Assembly: GCA_943736015.1 (NCBI GenBank)
Contig: OX031073.1
Coordinates: 31,275,210 to 31,339,209, forward strand
Length of the DNA stretch: 64,000 nt
Direction of reading: 5' to 3'
Source: Tridacna crocea
Taxonomy: Eukaryota; Mollusca; Bivalvia; Cardiida; Cardiidae
Shown here: one piece after another, positions 1 through 11,076 of the stretch
Position numbering within the stretch: position 1 is the first letter of the stretch
Layout of the letters: every line of letters starts with the position of its first letter
Notes under the pieces: generated by a model
The model's input: only the letters and a program-made list of their open reading frames with translations
What the model was told of the DNA's origin: nothing
Database searches by the model: none
Made by a program: the position numbers and the translations under genes

Positions 1-65
1 CTCATTGTCTGAAAATGCTTTCAAATTGGACAAGTCTAAAATTTTGTCATTTGGTCAAGAGTTAA
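1..65 (+). mobile_element. family A TTAA-MITE, right end only
   Basis: The sequence matches the right third of the family A MITE (gctttcaaattggacaagtc, then a guttaa-like end with gagttaac). The rest lies left of the window. Confidence 0.7.
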
Positions 66-428
66 CATATATGAACCCGAAGAAGAGGATTTCTGAATCG
101 AACGATTGCAGGGAAAAGAAGCAAATACCGGTAATCAGCAAATTCTCTATTATCTGAGTCCCATGGTGTGCTCTGACTTTCTACGACCATACCGATCCTT
201 GAGCCACATTTAAGTCGTTGTTTGCCAGTCCTTTGCACTGGGACAAATCAAAACCTTTGTTGTCTGGTCAACAGTTAAGACGAACAGTTCAAATGTTCTA
301 TTTATCTATAAAGGGCAAACAGGTGTAAGAATCAGACGTTATGTAAATGATGAATGGCTGACATAACCAGTTGACGTATATTCATGCGTTAACAGATGAC
401 AACAAATTTAGACTCGTCCAAAAAACAT

Positions 429-509
429 CGTCGATTTACTTCCAAATCCTCGTAACTACAACTTGTAAAAAGCTGTAGTTACGAGGTTTTGGAAATAAAC
501 CGACGATAT
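429..509. repeat. family C foldback, copy 1
   Basis: An 80-bp hairpin whose arms read cgatttacttccaaatcctc and cgtaactaca, mirrored on the other side. Same family as 2299, 2711, 5576 and 7747. A few arm mismatches suggest a decayed copy. Confidence 0.8.
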
Positions 510-686
510 GGCAAATGAAATATGACTTATCTAATTAGACTTACTAATGGAAGAGTAAAAATCATTCTGGGAAAAGAAGAAGTGTTGGACACCAGCAGTG
601 TAACTACATGCAGCATAGAACTATAAAAGGCTTGAAAATCACGGGAGCCAACAGTAAAGGTAACACCGCCTTTGAAAGTCATTTCC

Positions 687-913
687 TAACCCTTTCCTAA
701 AAAGGCCCTGTTTTTTACGTGTCTTTAGTACAAGTCTTTTAAAAACACTGTGGGAAAAGGAGAAATTGCTCGTTACGAGCAATTTCTCCTTTTCCCATAG
801 TGTTTTCTACCCTTTTTGAGAACTTTCTGCTATTTTCTCAAAATCTAAAATTGCCGTCTGCAAACTCTTTCAGTTTGGAAGAATCCAAAATTTGTCGTTT
901 GGGAAAGGGTTAA
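687..913 (+). mobile_element. family A1 TTAA-MITE
   Basis: About 227 bp from taaccctttcc to gggaaagggttaa. The central hairpin has arms gtgggaaaaggagaaattgc around a cgttacg tip. The TTAA plus CCC...GGG ends fit a piggyBac-type non-autonomous element. Confidence 0.85.
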
Positions 914-1051
914 ATGGTTTGAACCATATTTGATTTGTCGTTTGCAAATGCCGTTACATATCTCAAAAGGGGTCATTGGGGACGGTTTAGTTACGTCTCG
1001 TGTAAAAACAAAGTGGTATGCCTTTTTATCCGCTATGGACGGTACGCGTCT

Positions 1052-1385
1052 CATTGTCTGCGCATGTCATATTCTTCGAAGATTCCACTTGCCTGCAATG
1101 ATGCATCGCCCACGCCATATTCTAGGGAAAAGCCGGGCTTATACCCAAGCTGTTACCCAAGCCTGTAAGGCTTGATCTAATAAATGGTCAGAGCACTGGT
1201 TAAATGCTAGCTGATCATATATAGCTAAATGAATCGAACCAAGTAGCGTTTTATTGGGTAAACGTTATTTCAGTTTGAAATTCATAGTAACGGTTGTCGC
1301 GTAGAAAAGTAGTCCGGTTCTGTACCCAGAATGCCAAAATTAGATAGCTGAGTGTTTGTAGAATGCCATCTAGCGGAAGATAATG
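1052..1385 (+). mobile_element. family R, 10-bp-TSD MITE, copy 1
   Basis: A 334-bp element with imperfect terminal inverted repeats (cattgtctgcgc at the left; the right end read in reverse is cattatcttccgc). It is flanked by gtacgcgtct (1042-1051) and gtacgcctct (1386-1395), a 10-bp target duplication with one mismatch. Homologous over most of its length to 49550-49903 and 57979-58330; the section near 1090-1200 is diverged. The TSD length points to a Mutator-like (MULE) or similar superfamily. Confidence 0.8.
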
Positions 1386-1872
1386 GTACGCCTCTAGACC
1401 AAGGTCATATTGACAATCGACTTAAACCAGTTCGGACGGCGTTACGTCTAAGCAAATGTCATTTTAGGCAGCGAGTTGCATCTTTACGGAAGGTTTTGCG
1501 TCTCGACAAAGGTCATAACGGCAACGAACTTAACCAATACGGAAGGTTCACATCTCATGCAAAACCATATTGGCAAGCGATTTTGACCGTCATAGACGTC
1601 TCGACAGAAATATTGTCGCCCAGAGACTTTGACCTTTACGGATGGTCAACGTCTCAAGCAAGGTCATGATGGCAGTCTATTTTAACGATTACGGACGTTG
1701 TACGTCCTATGCAAGGTCACATTGGCAACTGATTCTAAAGGACAGTTTCGATCTTATCCAGGGTCATATTTAAATTTAACCATTACGTGAGGATTAAGTC
1801 TAATGTAGGGTTATATCGGCAGTCGACTTTGACCTTTACGAACGGTTTACGTCGCAAGCCAATATATAACCA

Positions 1873-2100
1873 TTAACCCATTACCACACAATCCCTACTC
1901 TTGACAACCCCGAGAAAAAGGCCTTTAGAAAACCTTGTGGGAAAAGGAGAAAATGCTGGTAACAGCATTTTCTTCTTTTCCCACAATGTTTTCTACCCTT
2001 CACTAAAGAAATTTCAAATTTTCAGTCACTTTTATTTTGTCGTCTGCAAATGCTTTCAATTTGGACAAACCTAAAATTTTGTCGTTTGGTAATGAGTTAA
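1873..2100 (+). mobile_element. family A TTAA-MITE
   Basis: A complete 228-bp copy, ttaacccattaccacac to ttggtaatgagttaa. The central hairpin is gtgggaaaaggagaaaatgc around ctggtaacag. It lies inside the 52-bp minisatellite. Confidence 0.9.
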
Positions 2101-2298
2101 GGTTTACGTCTCAACCACTTGAAGTCATATTGGCAATATTGACTTTCACCTCTATATACCGACGTTTTACTTCTCATGCACGGTCATTTTGGCAAGCGAG
2201 TATAACCGTTACCGACGTTTCATCTCTCCACAAAGGCCATATTGGCTAGGCACTACACATGTATCCGTCACAAGATCATATTTGAAATCAACTTCAAA

Positions 2299-2378
2299 TC
2301 GTCGGTTTACTTCAAAAACCTCGTAACTACAGCTGGAAACAAGCTGTAGTTACGAGGTTTGTGAAGTAAACCGACGAA
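2299..2378. repeat. family C foldback, copy 2
   Basis: An 80-bp palindrome, tcgtcggtttacttcaaaaa to its mirror, with cgtaactacagct arms. It lies inside the 52-bp minisatellite. Confidence 0.88.
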
Positions 2379-2710
2379 ATGTTACGGGCGAGTGAAGTAT
2401 CAACCAAGGTAATATGAGCAAGCGACTTTTACAATTACGGACGGTTTACGTCTGAAACAAATGTTCCATTTGAAAGTATCTATACCCTTAACGAACTGTA
2501 TACACCCCGACCAAAATCTCATTGGCAAACGTCTTTAACGGTTTACGTCTCAACCAAGGCGACTTTCAGCGTTAAGGATAATAAATTCATATCTATACTT
2601 AGGATGCCGTAGTTATGTTTGGCTTTCATGTGCCACTCACTTTTCACGTCTGTTTTGCATTCACGACAGTTCAAGGCCATACCGTTTAACCCTGAACGCT
2701 AAATTAAATA

Positions 2711-2790
2711 CCGTCGGTTTGTTTCCAAAACCTCGTAACCACAGCTTGTTTCAAGCTGTAGTTACGAGGTTTTGGAAGCAAACCGACGAT
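2711..2790. repeat. family C foldback, copy 3
   Basis: A near-perfect 80-bp palindrome, ccgtcggtttgtttccaaaa and its mirror; same family as 429 and 2299. Confidence 0.88.
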
Positions 2791-2860
2791 ATGAAAATGT
2801 CTAACCATAAGTTAAGATCCATATATTGCTATGCTTGTTTACCGGACAATTGATCACCGT

Positions 2861-2936
2861 ATCGGACAGAGTAGATTAATGATCAGACTGCACGTTTTGT
2901 GCAGTCTGATCTTGATCTACATTGTCTGCAAAAGAG
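2861..2936. repeat. family D hairpin
   Basis: The core gatcagactgcacgttttgt plus mirrored arms, flanked by cggacag..gtag and ctacattgtctgc. One of about 15 whole or partial copies in the window. Confidence 0.8.
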
Positions 2937-3260
2937 TAGCTCTAATCACAGAAAAGGGTTAACATTAATTTTGTGTGTATCGTTTGTGTTTGTATAGAAG
3001 CCGAGCATAAAATTTCATAACGACATGATTATAATTTCTATTTCTGACAGAGGCGTTTTTGCTGTATAGGGATTTTCATCGCCGATTTTTCTTATCAGAT
3101 GGATGCCTCAAAGGCAAATTAGAGGCCAAAAAATGCAGGTGTTAAAATGAATTTTAATTTCAACCATACCTTTTCAAAGTATTGAAAGTATTGTGATGAT
3201 ATAATCTATTATTGTGTGCAAGGTCCAAGTATTAGTCGCTGGTAGTAAAATAAAATTTAA

Positions 3261-4896
3261 ACAAGAGGGCCAAGATGGCCCTGGATCGCTCACCTGAATT
3301 TTTGAGATGACCATAGTCTATTTTTTTTTTTTTCTTTTTTAGCGTTGAAACATTGGAACCAAATTTATAATTTTGCCAAGCAATTTTCAAAAGGTCACCT
3401 GTAAAAGTCATTTCGAAATCTGACCATCAGTTTCAAAAAGAAGAATTTTTAAGAATTCTTCATTTCTGTATAAGAGCAAGTAACCCCCATCCACGAGAGC
3501 CATGTTTCTTGATGGATCAAAATTTACGAACAAGTTTTGAAAAGGGTCACCCAAGGAACATCTCTCTGAAATTATTTCAAAATCTGACCAGGGGTTTCAG
3601 AGAAAGAGAATTTTAAAGAATTTCATCATGTCCGTATAGTGCAAGTAGCCCCCATTCACAAGAGCCATGTTTCTTGACGGATCAAAATTATATGTACAGC
3701 TTTTGGAAAGGGTCACCCAAGGAACATCTCTGTCAGATTATTTTAAAATCTGACCACGGGTTTCAGAGAAGAAGAATTTTCAAGAATTTCTTCATTTCCA
3801 TCTAGTGCAAGTAGCCCCCATTCACTAGAGCCATGTTTCTTGGCCAATCAAAATTTCGCGAACAATTTTAGAAAAGGGTCACCCAAGGAATATCTCTGTG
3901 AAATTATTTCAAAATCTGGCCAGCGGTTTCAGAGAAGAAGAATTTTTAAGAATTTCTTCATTTCTGTATAGTGCAAGAAGCCCCCATTCACCAGAGCCAT
4001 GTTTCTTGACGGATCAAAATTTCGCGAACAATTTTTGAAAAGGGTCACCCAAGGAACATCTGTGTGAAATTATTTTAAAATCTGGCCAGCGGTTTCAGAG
4101 AAGAAGAATTTTTAAGAATTTCTTCATTTCTGTATAGTGCAAGTAGCCCCCATTCACCAGAGCCATGTTTCTCGACCAATCAAAATTTCGCGAACACTTT
4201 TTGAAAAGGGTCACCCAATGAACATCTCTGTGAAATTATTTCAAAATCTGACCAGCGGTTTCAGAGAAGAAGATTTTTTAAGAATTCCTTCATTGCTGTA
4301 CAGTGCAAGAAGCCCCCATTCACCAGAGCCACATTTTTTGACCAATCAAAATTTCACGAACAATTTTTGAAAAGGGTCACCCAAGGAACATATCTGTGAA
4401 ATTATTTCAAAATCCGACCAGCGGTTTCAGAGGAGAAGATTTTTAAAGAATTCCTTCATTTCTGTATAGTGCAAGAAGCCCCCATTCACCAGAGCCACAT
4501 TTTTTGACCAATCAAAATTTCACGAACAATTTTTGAAAAGGGTCACCCAAGGAACATATCTGTGAAATTATTTTAAAATCCAACCAGCGGTTTCAGAGGA
4601 GAAGATTTTTAAAGAATTTGCTAAAAAATTCCATTTGGTTGCCATGGCAACCAGAGTTTTTGACGGAATCAAATTCTGTGAACAATTTTTAAAGAAGTCC
4701 TCCCAAGGAACATTCCTGCCAAATTTGGTCCAAATCCGCCCAGCGGTTTAGGAGGAGTTGATGTTTAAAGAATTGTTGACGACGCACGACGGACGACGGA
4801 CGACGGACGACGCACGACGGACGACGCACGACGGACGACGGACACCGGGTGATCCTAAAAGCTCCCCTTGAGCACGTTGTGCTCAGGTGAGCTAAA
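3261..4896 (+). mobile_element. family J, tandem-core element (pearl/Helitron-like organisation)
   Basis: Starts acaagagggccaagatggcc and gctcacctga. A core of about seven to eight ~166-bp direct repeats follows (3482-4640; key phrase cccccattcaccagagcc), then an acgg/acgacgg simple run (4775-4845), and the end gagcacgttgtgctcaggtg. The end pairs with the gctcacctga start. Core repeats plus an acgg microsatellite match the published layout of bivalve 'pearl'-type elements, often linked to Helitrons; this is by layout only. A shorter relative is at 39625. Confidence 0.7.
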
Positions 4897-5298
4897 AATT
4901 GTAACAGTAGAAAGTAAACAAAAGAGAGAGCAACCCGGCAACTTGTAGTCTACTTTTGAAATTCATTTCTATACCAGAGACTTATATTTGGATGCAAACG
5001 AGCCTCCTAATCCTAAAGCTTAGTTTGATCAATTACAGCGTTAATAAACCTTTGAGTGTAAGAAAAAATTTTCATTGTGCCATAGTGTTTTCTTTTTGCA
5101 TGGGATTAGACCCTAAAATTTCATCTACAGTAGCTCACGCGCGAAGGAATTAAATTCCTTTCCCCTTTTTTTCTCACAGCACGAATATCGCATATATATA
5201 ACCCTCAGACCACTTGCATAGACTGTTTTCGACAGGAATAAACTCCCAAATAGTGTAGTATGAAATTTGTTTTTGGCAAAATATAATAATAGATAGCG
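4897..5298. other. no recognised feature
   Basis: AT-rich spacer between two repeats. Its 65-codon ORF has no family resemblance. Confidence 0.5.
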
Positions 5299-5367
5299 GA
5301 CAGTGTATATCTAAGATCAGGCTGCATATATTGTGCAGTCTGATCTTGATCTACGCTGTCCGCAAAA
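5299..5367. repeat. family D hairpin
   Basis: cggacagtgtatatctaaga, gatcaggctgc arms around a weakened centre, then ctacgctgtccgcaaaagc. Confidence 0.8.
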
Positions 5368-5575
5368 GCAGGTTAAGGTGTGCTGAAAGCTCCTGGGGTT
5401 AATGCATTGTAAAATACGTCATCGAACGTTAATTATACAGTTGAATAAGCCCGAAATGCGTCTTTTTTTTTGCAATAAACATTTTTGCATTATCCCTGTT
5501 GCCAACATAATCACCTTTCTATGGTTGTTGATCTGTTTGCTCGTTCGTTGTTTTACGATATTTTAAAACATTATT

Positions 5576-5656
5576 TCGTTGGTTTATTTCCAAAACCTCG
5601 TAACTACAGCTTGTAACAAGCTGTATTTACGAGGTTTTGGAAGTAAACCGACGATT
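5576..5656. repeat. family C foldback, copy 4
   Basis: An 80-bp palindrome, tcgttggtttatttccaaaa with mirrored arm ending aaaccgacgat. It lies 200 bp left of the family G element. Confidence 0.88.
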
Positions 5657-5850
5657 TGTTATATCGCTCCGGCCTGGACCTATCCATGCTTTCCTTTAAG
5701 TTTCTGTTATCAGTGCTTCCCAAAAACTTCTGCCCAAGCAAATGGCTGCTTTAAGATCTACGGCCCCAAAATCATCGGTAAACATCGACTTTTTCTTGCA
5801 GTCTATTCGGCCATCCCCGGCAACAAGCGTCTTGTAATAAATGGGGGATA

Positions 5851-6305
5851 TTTTTTTTTTTCGGTGAAAGATCGAAATTTATTTCATCGAGTGAACACCA
5901 TCGGTAATATTTTCACGAGTGGCTGCGCCACTCGTGAAAATATTAAGGATGGTGTTCACGAGATAAAATAAATTTCGATCTTTCACCGGAAAAAAACAAC
6001 AAATATTCTATTTAGTTCATGCCTTTAACCCATTCTGGGAGGAATTTTATCAAAATCCAGTCGAGCTCTTTTCCGTTTTTCCCCGTGGCGTACCCCTCCC
6101 GCATATCAACGGATTACAATATTACGTCAAACGCGAGAAATTTAAGGTATATGACGTCATATTTCCTATCTGGTTGTGAGGTACGCGCAAATTACCTAGG
6201 CAACAAGAACGTGAAAATCGGTATTTTCACCGATGGTACCAGTGTAAGATCGAAAAATATTTTCACTGCTATTTCTCGATATCCTACCGGAAAGCATGAA
6301 ATAAG
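5851..6305 (+). mobile_element. family G MITE with 130-bp palindrome, copy 1
   Basis: The left third (5861-5989) is a near-perfect palindrome, tcggtgaaagatcgaaattt to its mirror, with tip gagtggctgcgccactc. The right part has cgtggcgtacccctcccgca, gacgtcatattt and the end cctaccggaaagcatgaaat. The same order occurs at 17156, 43701 and 55422. No coding content; the long ORF over its left side is incidental. Confidence 0.85.
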
Positions 6306-6610
6306 AGAGTAAGGTATCGTAGACTCACTAATTCATCGGTAAATACCGTGTGGCATCGACGTTTCATAAAAGCTCTCCACCCAATTTCGGCAGCTTCCGT
6401 CTTTAAATATGAGAGTTAGTGGCCACAGAACTTAAAAAACATAAACATAGTCGTATCAATCTCAGCAATGAAAGGGAAATGAATGGTGCCTAAAGGTTTA
6501 CCACAAATCCTATGAGAAAACAGGCCAAGCTAGTAACTGTACCAGAGACCCCTGCGTTTCAAACCTTGCATGGCATAAACTGAGCTACTAGCCCCAGCTG
6601 TGCGCGTATA

Positions 6611-6871
6611 TGTGACCCATCACGCAAAAAAGACCACCTGGGAATTCTGTACACCAATCAGATGAAAACAAATCGACGATAGTGCAGGTCAGTTTAAGTT
6701 GATAACTCAAAAATGATTGTATAACATGGTACATTGCCCACTTTTCATACAGAAAATGTCATGAAAGCAAAAAGTGTCAACCCTGGTCAGACTGAGCGCA
6801 TTGCGCTCAGTCTGACCAGGGTTGACACTTTTCGCAGTTCCCAGAATGTCCCTTTTCCCGAGATGGTCACA
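6611..6871 (-). mobile_element. family I foldback MITE, copy 1
   Basis: The ends tgtgacccatcacgc and its mirror-like gatggtcacata pair. Near one end is the cassette gcaaaaagtgtcaaccctgg with tip gagcgcattgcgctc. Same family as 33410 and 53991. Confidence 0.8.
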
Positions 6872-7660
6872 TATACTTCTCCAAATACATGTAATGAAAC
6901 CGAAATAGTATCGTTTGAGTTCTTTACTATCGGCTTAAAAGTTCCATTTATTTATTTTTAATCGGGATAAGGGTTAAAACGATACTTGGAAATGACTTGT
7001 GAATACAGGTTCGATTGAGATTCAAGAACACATCCATCTAGTGTGGAACAAGTAAGTTCTAGAAGGTAGCTTTTTTAAGTAGATGTAAAGTGAATGGGTT
7101 GAAACTGAAAGAATCTTTATATGAATTTTCATAGAATTATAAAAGAATGAAGCGTTTTTATCGGTAAAACTTTTGCCACTTATTTTGAGGGTTTTCCCAC
7201 ATTCTTCATTCAAGTGTCTGAAACAATTTTATTTGTCAGTCTATACAACGGAAAAAAGATAGCACGTTGTCTGATTACGAAATGCAGAAGGACGTCTGAA
7301 AAAAAAATCTCAGCATTGCAACCTCGATTGAAACATTGAAAATTCCATATCAGTACCAATTCTCAAACACGCTTTGGACATGTAATAAACTTTATTCGAG
7401 AAAACAGTCATTCCAAATTTCACTGAAGGTCATTTCCACCCCCATCCTTCTTGAAAAATGTACACTTGACCTCGAAACCACATGAACAATATTCCTACAG
7501 TTGCATAAAGGTAATGCGGAACAGAGTTGAATTTGCTGTACTAGGTACAAAAGACCAGTAATACGAATACATGCTATGACTATACAAGAGCCTTGCTTTG
7601 GCAAACAGGATAGAAATGCATTTTCATGACCCATGATTCAAGCAAGTAACCCCACTATTG
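6872..7660. other. no recognised feature
   Basis: About 790 bp of AT-rich DNA. Short minus-strand ORFs show no domain, repeat or splice pattern that I recognise. Confidence 0.5.
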
Positions 7661-7661
7661 T

Positions 7662-7885
7662 CGATCTATAACCAACATTTTGTTCTTTTCCAACACTGTT
7701 TCCACCTTTTTTCTCGAACAAATCCCATAATATTAGTAACATTAAATCGTCGGTTTACTTCAAAAACCTTGTAACTACAGCTTGAGACAAGCTGTAGTTG
7801 CGAGGTTTTTGAAGTAAACCGACTATTTGATTGGGTCGTCTGCAAATGCTTCTAAAACTTGTCCTCTTGTAAAGGGTTGACAGGA
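7662..7885 (+). mobile_element. decayed family A MITE split by a family C foldback
   Basis: Family A pieces (ttttccaacactgtttccac; then gtcgtctgcaaatgcttc and gtaaagggttgac) lie on both sides of an 80-bp family C palindrome at 7747-7826. The foldback therefore inserted in an older MITE. Confidence 0.6.
7747..7826. repeat. family C foldback, copy 5
   Basis: tcgtcggtttacttcaaaaa and its mirror with cttgtaactacagcttg arms, inside a family A relic. Confidence 0.85.
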
Positions 7886-8960
7886 ATTTATAAAACATGC
7901 CACTGTTAACCTTTTCTCTGCCGATATCAACCTCTCCGATATCCTTTATGAACAGGGTGAACCATGCACAGTGTGCACGTCAGATGCACAGAGAAATTTT
8001 CTCCTTGCAGGCTCCATCATCTTTTTTTGATGTTGTTGTTCAACTTGTGTATAAATACGTTGTTTTTACTTTATGAAAATTATTGAGATTGCACTCTACA
8101 TATTTCAACTATTGTTACATAACTGAGATTGTGTTCATTTAGCCAGAAAACATAATCCAGTGGGAACAGAAACATTCTTTTTTGCTGTTGTGTTCAAAAC
8201 AAGCGTAGTTTGTTTGGGAATATGACGCACAACTGAAAAAAAAGCCACAAATTTGTTTTCGGATAGTTTCCAATATAAATCCGTGTTTTTTTTCTCTCTC
8301 TCTCTCCAGAGTCCTATTGTTACAACAAAAGAAAAGCTAAGGTAAGATTTTATAAGATTTTTATGTGTTAATTTAAACAGCTTGGTTATATGTTGGGAAA
8401 ATGGATTGTACAACAAATCATTTTTCGTTTCATGACACCAACATAAACGCAATGGCCTTTCTCTAACTAGTTGCTATTTTCATACTGCTAGATCTTAGTT
8501 ATTGGACCGTTGTCTCTCATTGTTGCAGTAGTCATGGAATCGAATATTATTTTCTGTGCTAAAGAAGAAGGGAAGGGACAATTTGACTTTTTACTTTTTC
8601 GAAAATTGATCCCGTGTTTCAGCAAAACTATGAGTGAAGGTTTTTGAGAATATTGTTGCTAATTTTTTTTTATTTTTCCCACAATAAGGCTTATCCTTAC
8701 AGAAAACAGATATTAGTCATTAGAGCCACGCTTAATCTGTCGTCTGATGAAGTTTTGCACGAATCTAACATTTTACCTTCTAGTAAAGCTTTAATTAGCA
8801 CACTATCCTGAGAGCACGTGTTGTTGACATCATCTGTACATACTGACGTTGTACGAGATGTATTGTGTGTCAGCGGTGGAAACAAAAAGAAAGCTTAAAC
8901 CAACAATATAAAAGAGTCATGCTTAGGAAAAAGTGGCGCGACTCACTGATCTATTGCAGA
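7886..8960. other. mostly unrecognised; faint family A relic
   Basis: A decayed MITE trace is visible near 8630-8800 (ttttcccacaataaggctta, atctgtcgtctgatga). A ctctctctctct run is at 8290-8307. Nothing else was recognised. Confidence 0.4.
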
Positions 8961-8971
8961 GAGTTTAGACC

Positions 8972-9020
8972 CAAGATCAGACTGCACAGAACGTGCAGTC
9001 TGATCTTAGATTTACACTGA
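8972..9020. repeat. family D hairpin
   Basis: aagatcagactgcacagaac and mirrored gtgcagtctgatctt, a perfect 17-bp-arm core with decayed flanks. Confidence 0.75.
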
Positions 9021-9107
9021 CAAACTAGGAGATTTGTGGTCCCAAAAATATGAGTTTGAAATAGCATTATTCGGATTTTTACAATCGGTTTTAAAATACT
9101 GTTTCAC

Positions 9108-9332
9108 TTAACCCTTTCCCAAGTGACAAATTATAGACTCTTCCAAACTCAGAGTTTGCAGACGACATTTCAAATTTGATGAAAATGGCAGAAAGTTTTC
9201 CAAATTGGTAGAAAACACTGTGGGAAAAGGAGAAATTGCTCGTTACGAGCAATTTCTCCTTTTCCCACAGTGTTTTTAAAAGACTTGTACTGCAGATACG
9301 TAAAAACAAGGGCTTGTTTGGGAAAGGGTTAA
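9108..9332 (-). mobile_element. family A1 TTAA-MITE, complete
   Basis: A 225-bp copy, ttaaccctttccc to gggaaagggttaa. The hairpin is cactgtgggaaaaggagaaa around ttgctcgttacgagcaa. Confidence 0.9.
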
Positions 9333-9482
9333 TTCGTAGAATAAGGGTCAATACATCTTTGTATTGCTTGGAACAGATCAATTAATCACAATTATGGATC
9401 CATAAGGCCCATGTCGAACTGAATAGGTTAGCGTAGGTAGTCTTGTATTTAATTAAACCAACAGCGATACTCCAAGATGTCT

Positions 9483-9836
9483 GAGTAATTGATTCGGCGC
9501 AGTTATCTATTTATAGTAACAGCTGTACCAAAGCACTGTTTACTTCTGCGATATTAGGTACACTTATAAATCAGTGAATCGTTTAAGTGGGTTCGATTCT
9601 GAGTAATTGATTCAGCGTACTTGTCTATTTATAGTAACAGCTGTACCAAAGCACTGTTTCCTTCTGCGATATTAGGCACACTTATAAATCAGTGAATCGT
9701 TTAAGTGGGTTCGATTCTGAGTAATTGATTTAGCGTAGTTGTCTATTTATAGTAACAGCTGTACCAAAGCACTGTTTACTTCTGCGATATTACGCCCATT
9801 TATAAATCAGTGAATCGTTTAAGTGGGTTCGATTCC
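9483..9836 (+). repeat. 118-bp unit, three exact-register tandem copies
   Basis: Units start at 9483, 9601 and 9719 with gagtaattgattyrgcg and differ at only a few bases. Each ends gtgggttcgattc, a tRNA B-box-like motif. The third runs into a SINE body (9837-10270), so this looks like triplication of a SINE head. Confidence 0.85.
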
Positions 9837-10270
9837 GTCGGCTGGCCATCTGAAATTACTAATGGTCTTTCGGATTAGACAATAAACCGAGGTCCCGTGT
9901 GAAGGTGCTATACATCGAGCACTTTAAGATTAAACAACCGGGGTCCGTATTTACCAACCATTCTTAAGAACATTCTTTGTCTTGTTCTTCAAGATTTCCT
10001 GACTGTGAAAGTAACAGAACTTCTGATTGGCTAAACCATTTGGTTTAGCCAATCAGAAGTCCTGTTACTTTCACACTGCCAAAATTCTGAATAATAAGAC
10101 TAAGGATGTTCTTAAGAATGGTTGGTGAATACGGACCCAGCAGGCGTTACTTGGGACGGGTTTCGTCCTGTATCTGCAATATCCCCCGTAACAATACTAA
10201 CAGTCTTCAGGGGGGCGTCGCCCAAATTGGAAACCGGTGGCGACGATAAATAATCGCAAATTCAATCAAT
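9837..10270 (+). mobile_element. SINE T body and tail, interrupted by a foldback
   Basis: Contains cgaggtcccgtgtgaaggtg, then after the family H insertion acgggtttcgtcctgtatct, cccccgtaac and an aattcaatcaatcatg tail. A homologous copy is at 15900-16310. The tail and B-box-like head support a tRNA-derived SINE. Confidence 0.65.
9941..10139. mobile_element. family H full-length foldback MITE, copy 1
   Basis: A 199-bp near-perfect inverted repeat, gggtccgtatttaccaacca to its mirror, with cttctgattggctaaacca at the tip. Inserted in SINE T. Confidence 0.9.
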
Positions 10271-10481
10271 CATGTAGAGGACTATATCTTATCTTTTAAC
10301 AGTTTTTGTAACTACGTCGAAAGTCATGAGAGGAAAGTTACAGATAAAACGATGTCCTCAAAGTAAGGCACTGCTTTCTCTTCTGTGGCATTAACTTATC
10401 TTTCCCACAACCATTTTGTGTCTAGATCTGTAGATGTATGTGTGCAGAGCTAGAAATGGATACTATCGTCATTCTTTTACA

Positions 10482-11061
10482 CCGTTTGTCACACGATGGA
10501 AAACATGAACAAAATTCTCGTAGGACAGAACAAGAAAGGCCTACTTCACTTTTCGAGGCCTTTATCTATCACATGTTCAGCTTAATATTTTCTTTTAAAC
10601 ATATTTATTTTACATCGATAGAGAAACAAGTTCTTACAACTTATACTAATCTCTCTCGATTCAGCTTAATACTACCGTTTGTCACAGGATGGAAAACATG
10701 AACAAAATTCTCGTAGGACAGAACAAGAAAGGCCTACTTCACTGTTCGAGGCCTTTATCTATCACATGTTCAGCTTAATATTTTCTTTTAAACATATTTA
10801 TTTTACATCGAGTGAGAAACAAGTTCTTACAACTTATACTAATCTCTCTCGATTCAGCTTAAAAATACCGCTTGTCACAGGATGGAAAACATGAACAAAA
10901 TTCTCGTAGGACAGAACAATAAAGGTCTACTTCACTGTTCGAGGCCTTTATCTATCACATGTTCAGCTTAATATTTTCTTTTAAACATATTTATTTTACA
11001 TCGAGTGAGAAACAAGTTCTTTCAACTTAAACTAATCTCTCTCGATTCAGCTTAATACTTG
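10482..11061 (+). repeat. ~193-bp unit, three tandem copies
   Basis: Units start at 10482, 10674 and 10868 with ccgtttgtcacaggatgg and are highly similar. ORFs in the array (phrase NSRRTEQERP) simply follow the period and are not evidence of a gene. No transposon ends were seen. Confidence 0.85.
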
Positions 11062-11076
11062 GTTATTGAGTGATAC

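Larger units (their letters stand above)
1385..2600. repeat. degenerate ~52-bp minisatellite broken by two MITEs
   Basis: The phrases 'cgtctcaagcaaggtcat', 'attggcaagcga' and 'ttacggacgg' recur about every 50-54 bp at 1390-1860, 2100-2260 and 2390-2600. Units are strongly diverged. A family A MITE (1873-2100) and a family C foldback (2299-2378) sit inside the array. No coding content. Confidence 0.65.

Noticed and set aside
5579-5971. 130-codon ORF
   Set aside because: It spans a family C foldback and the start of a family G palindrome, with no protein family features.
10438-10894. Two similar ORFs of 87 and 71 codons
   Set aside because: They repeat because the DNA is a 193-bp tandem triplication; no domain, and the third unit does not keep the frame in the same way.
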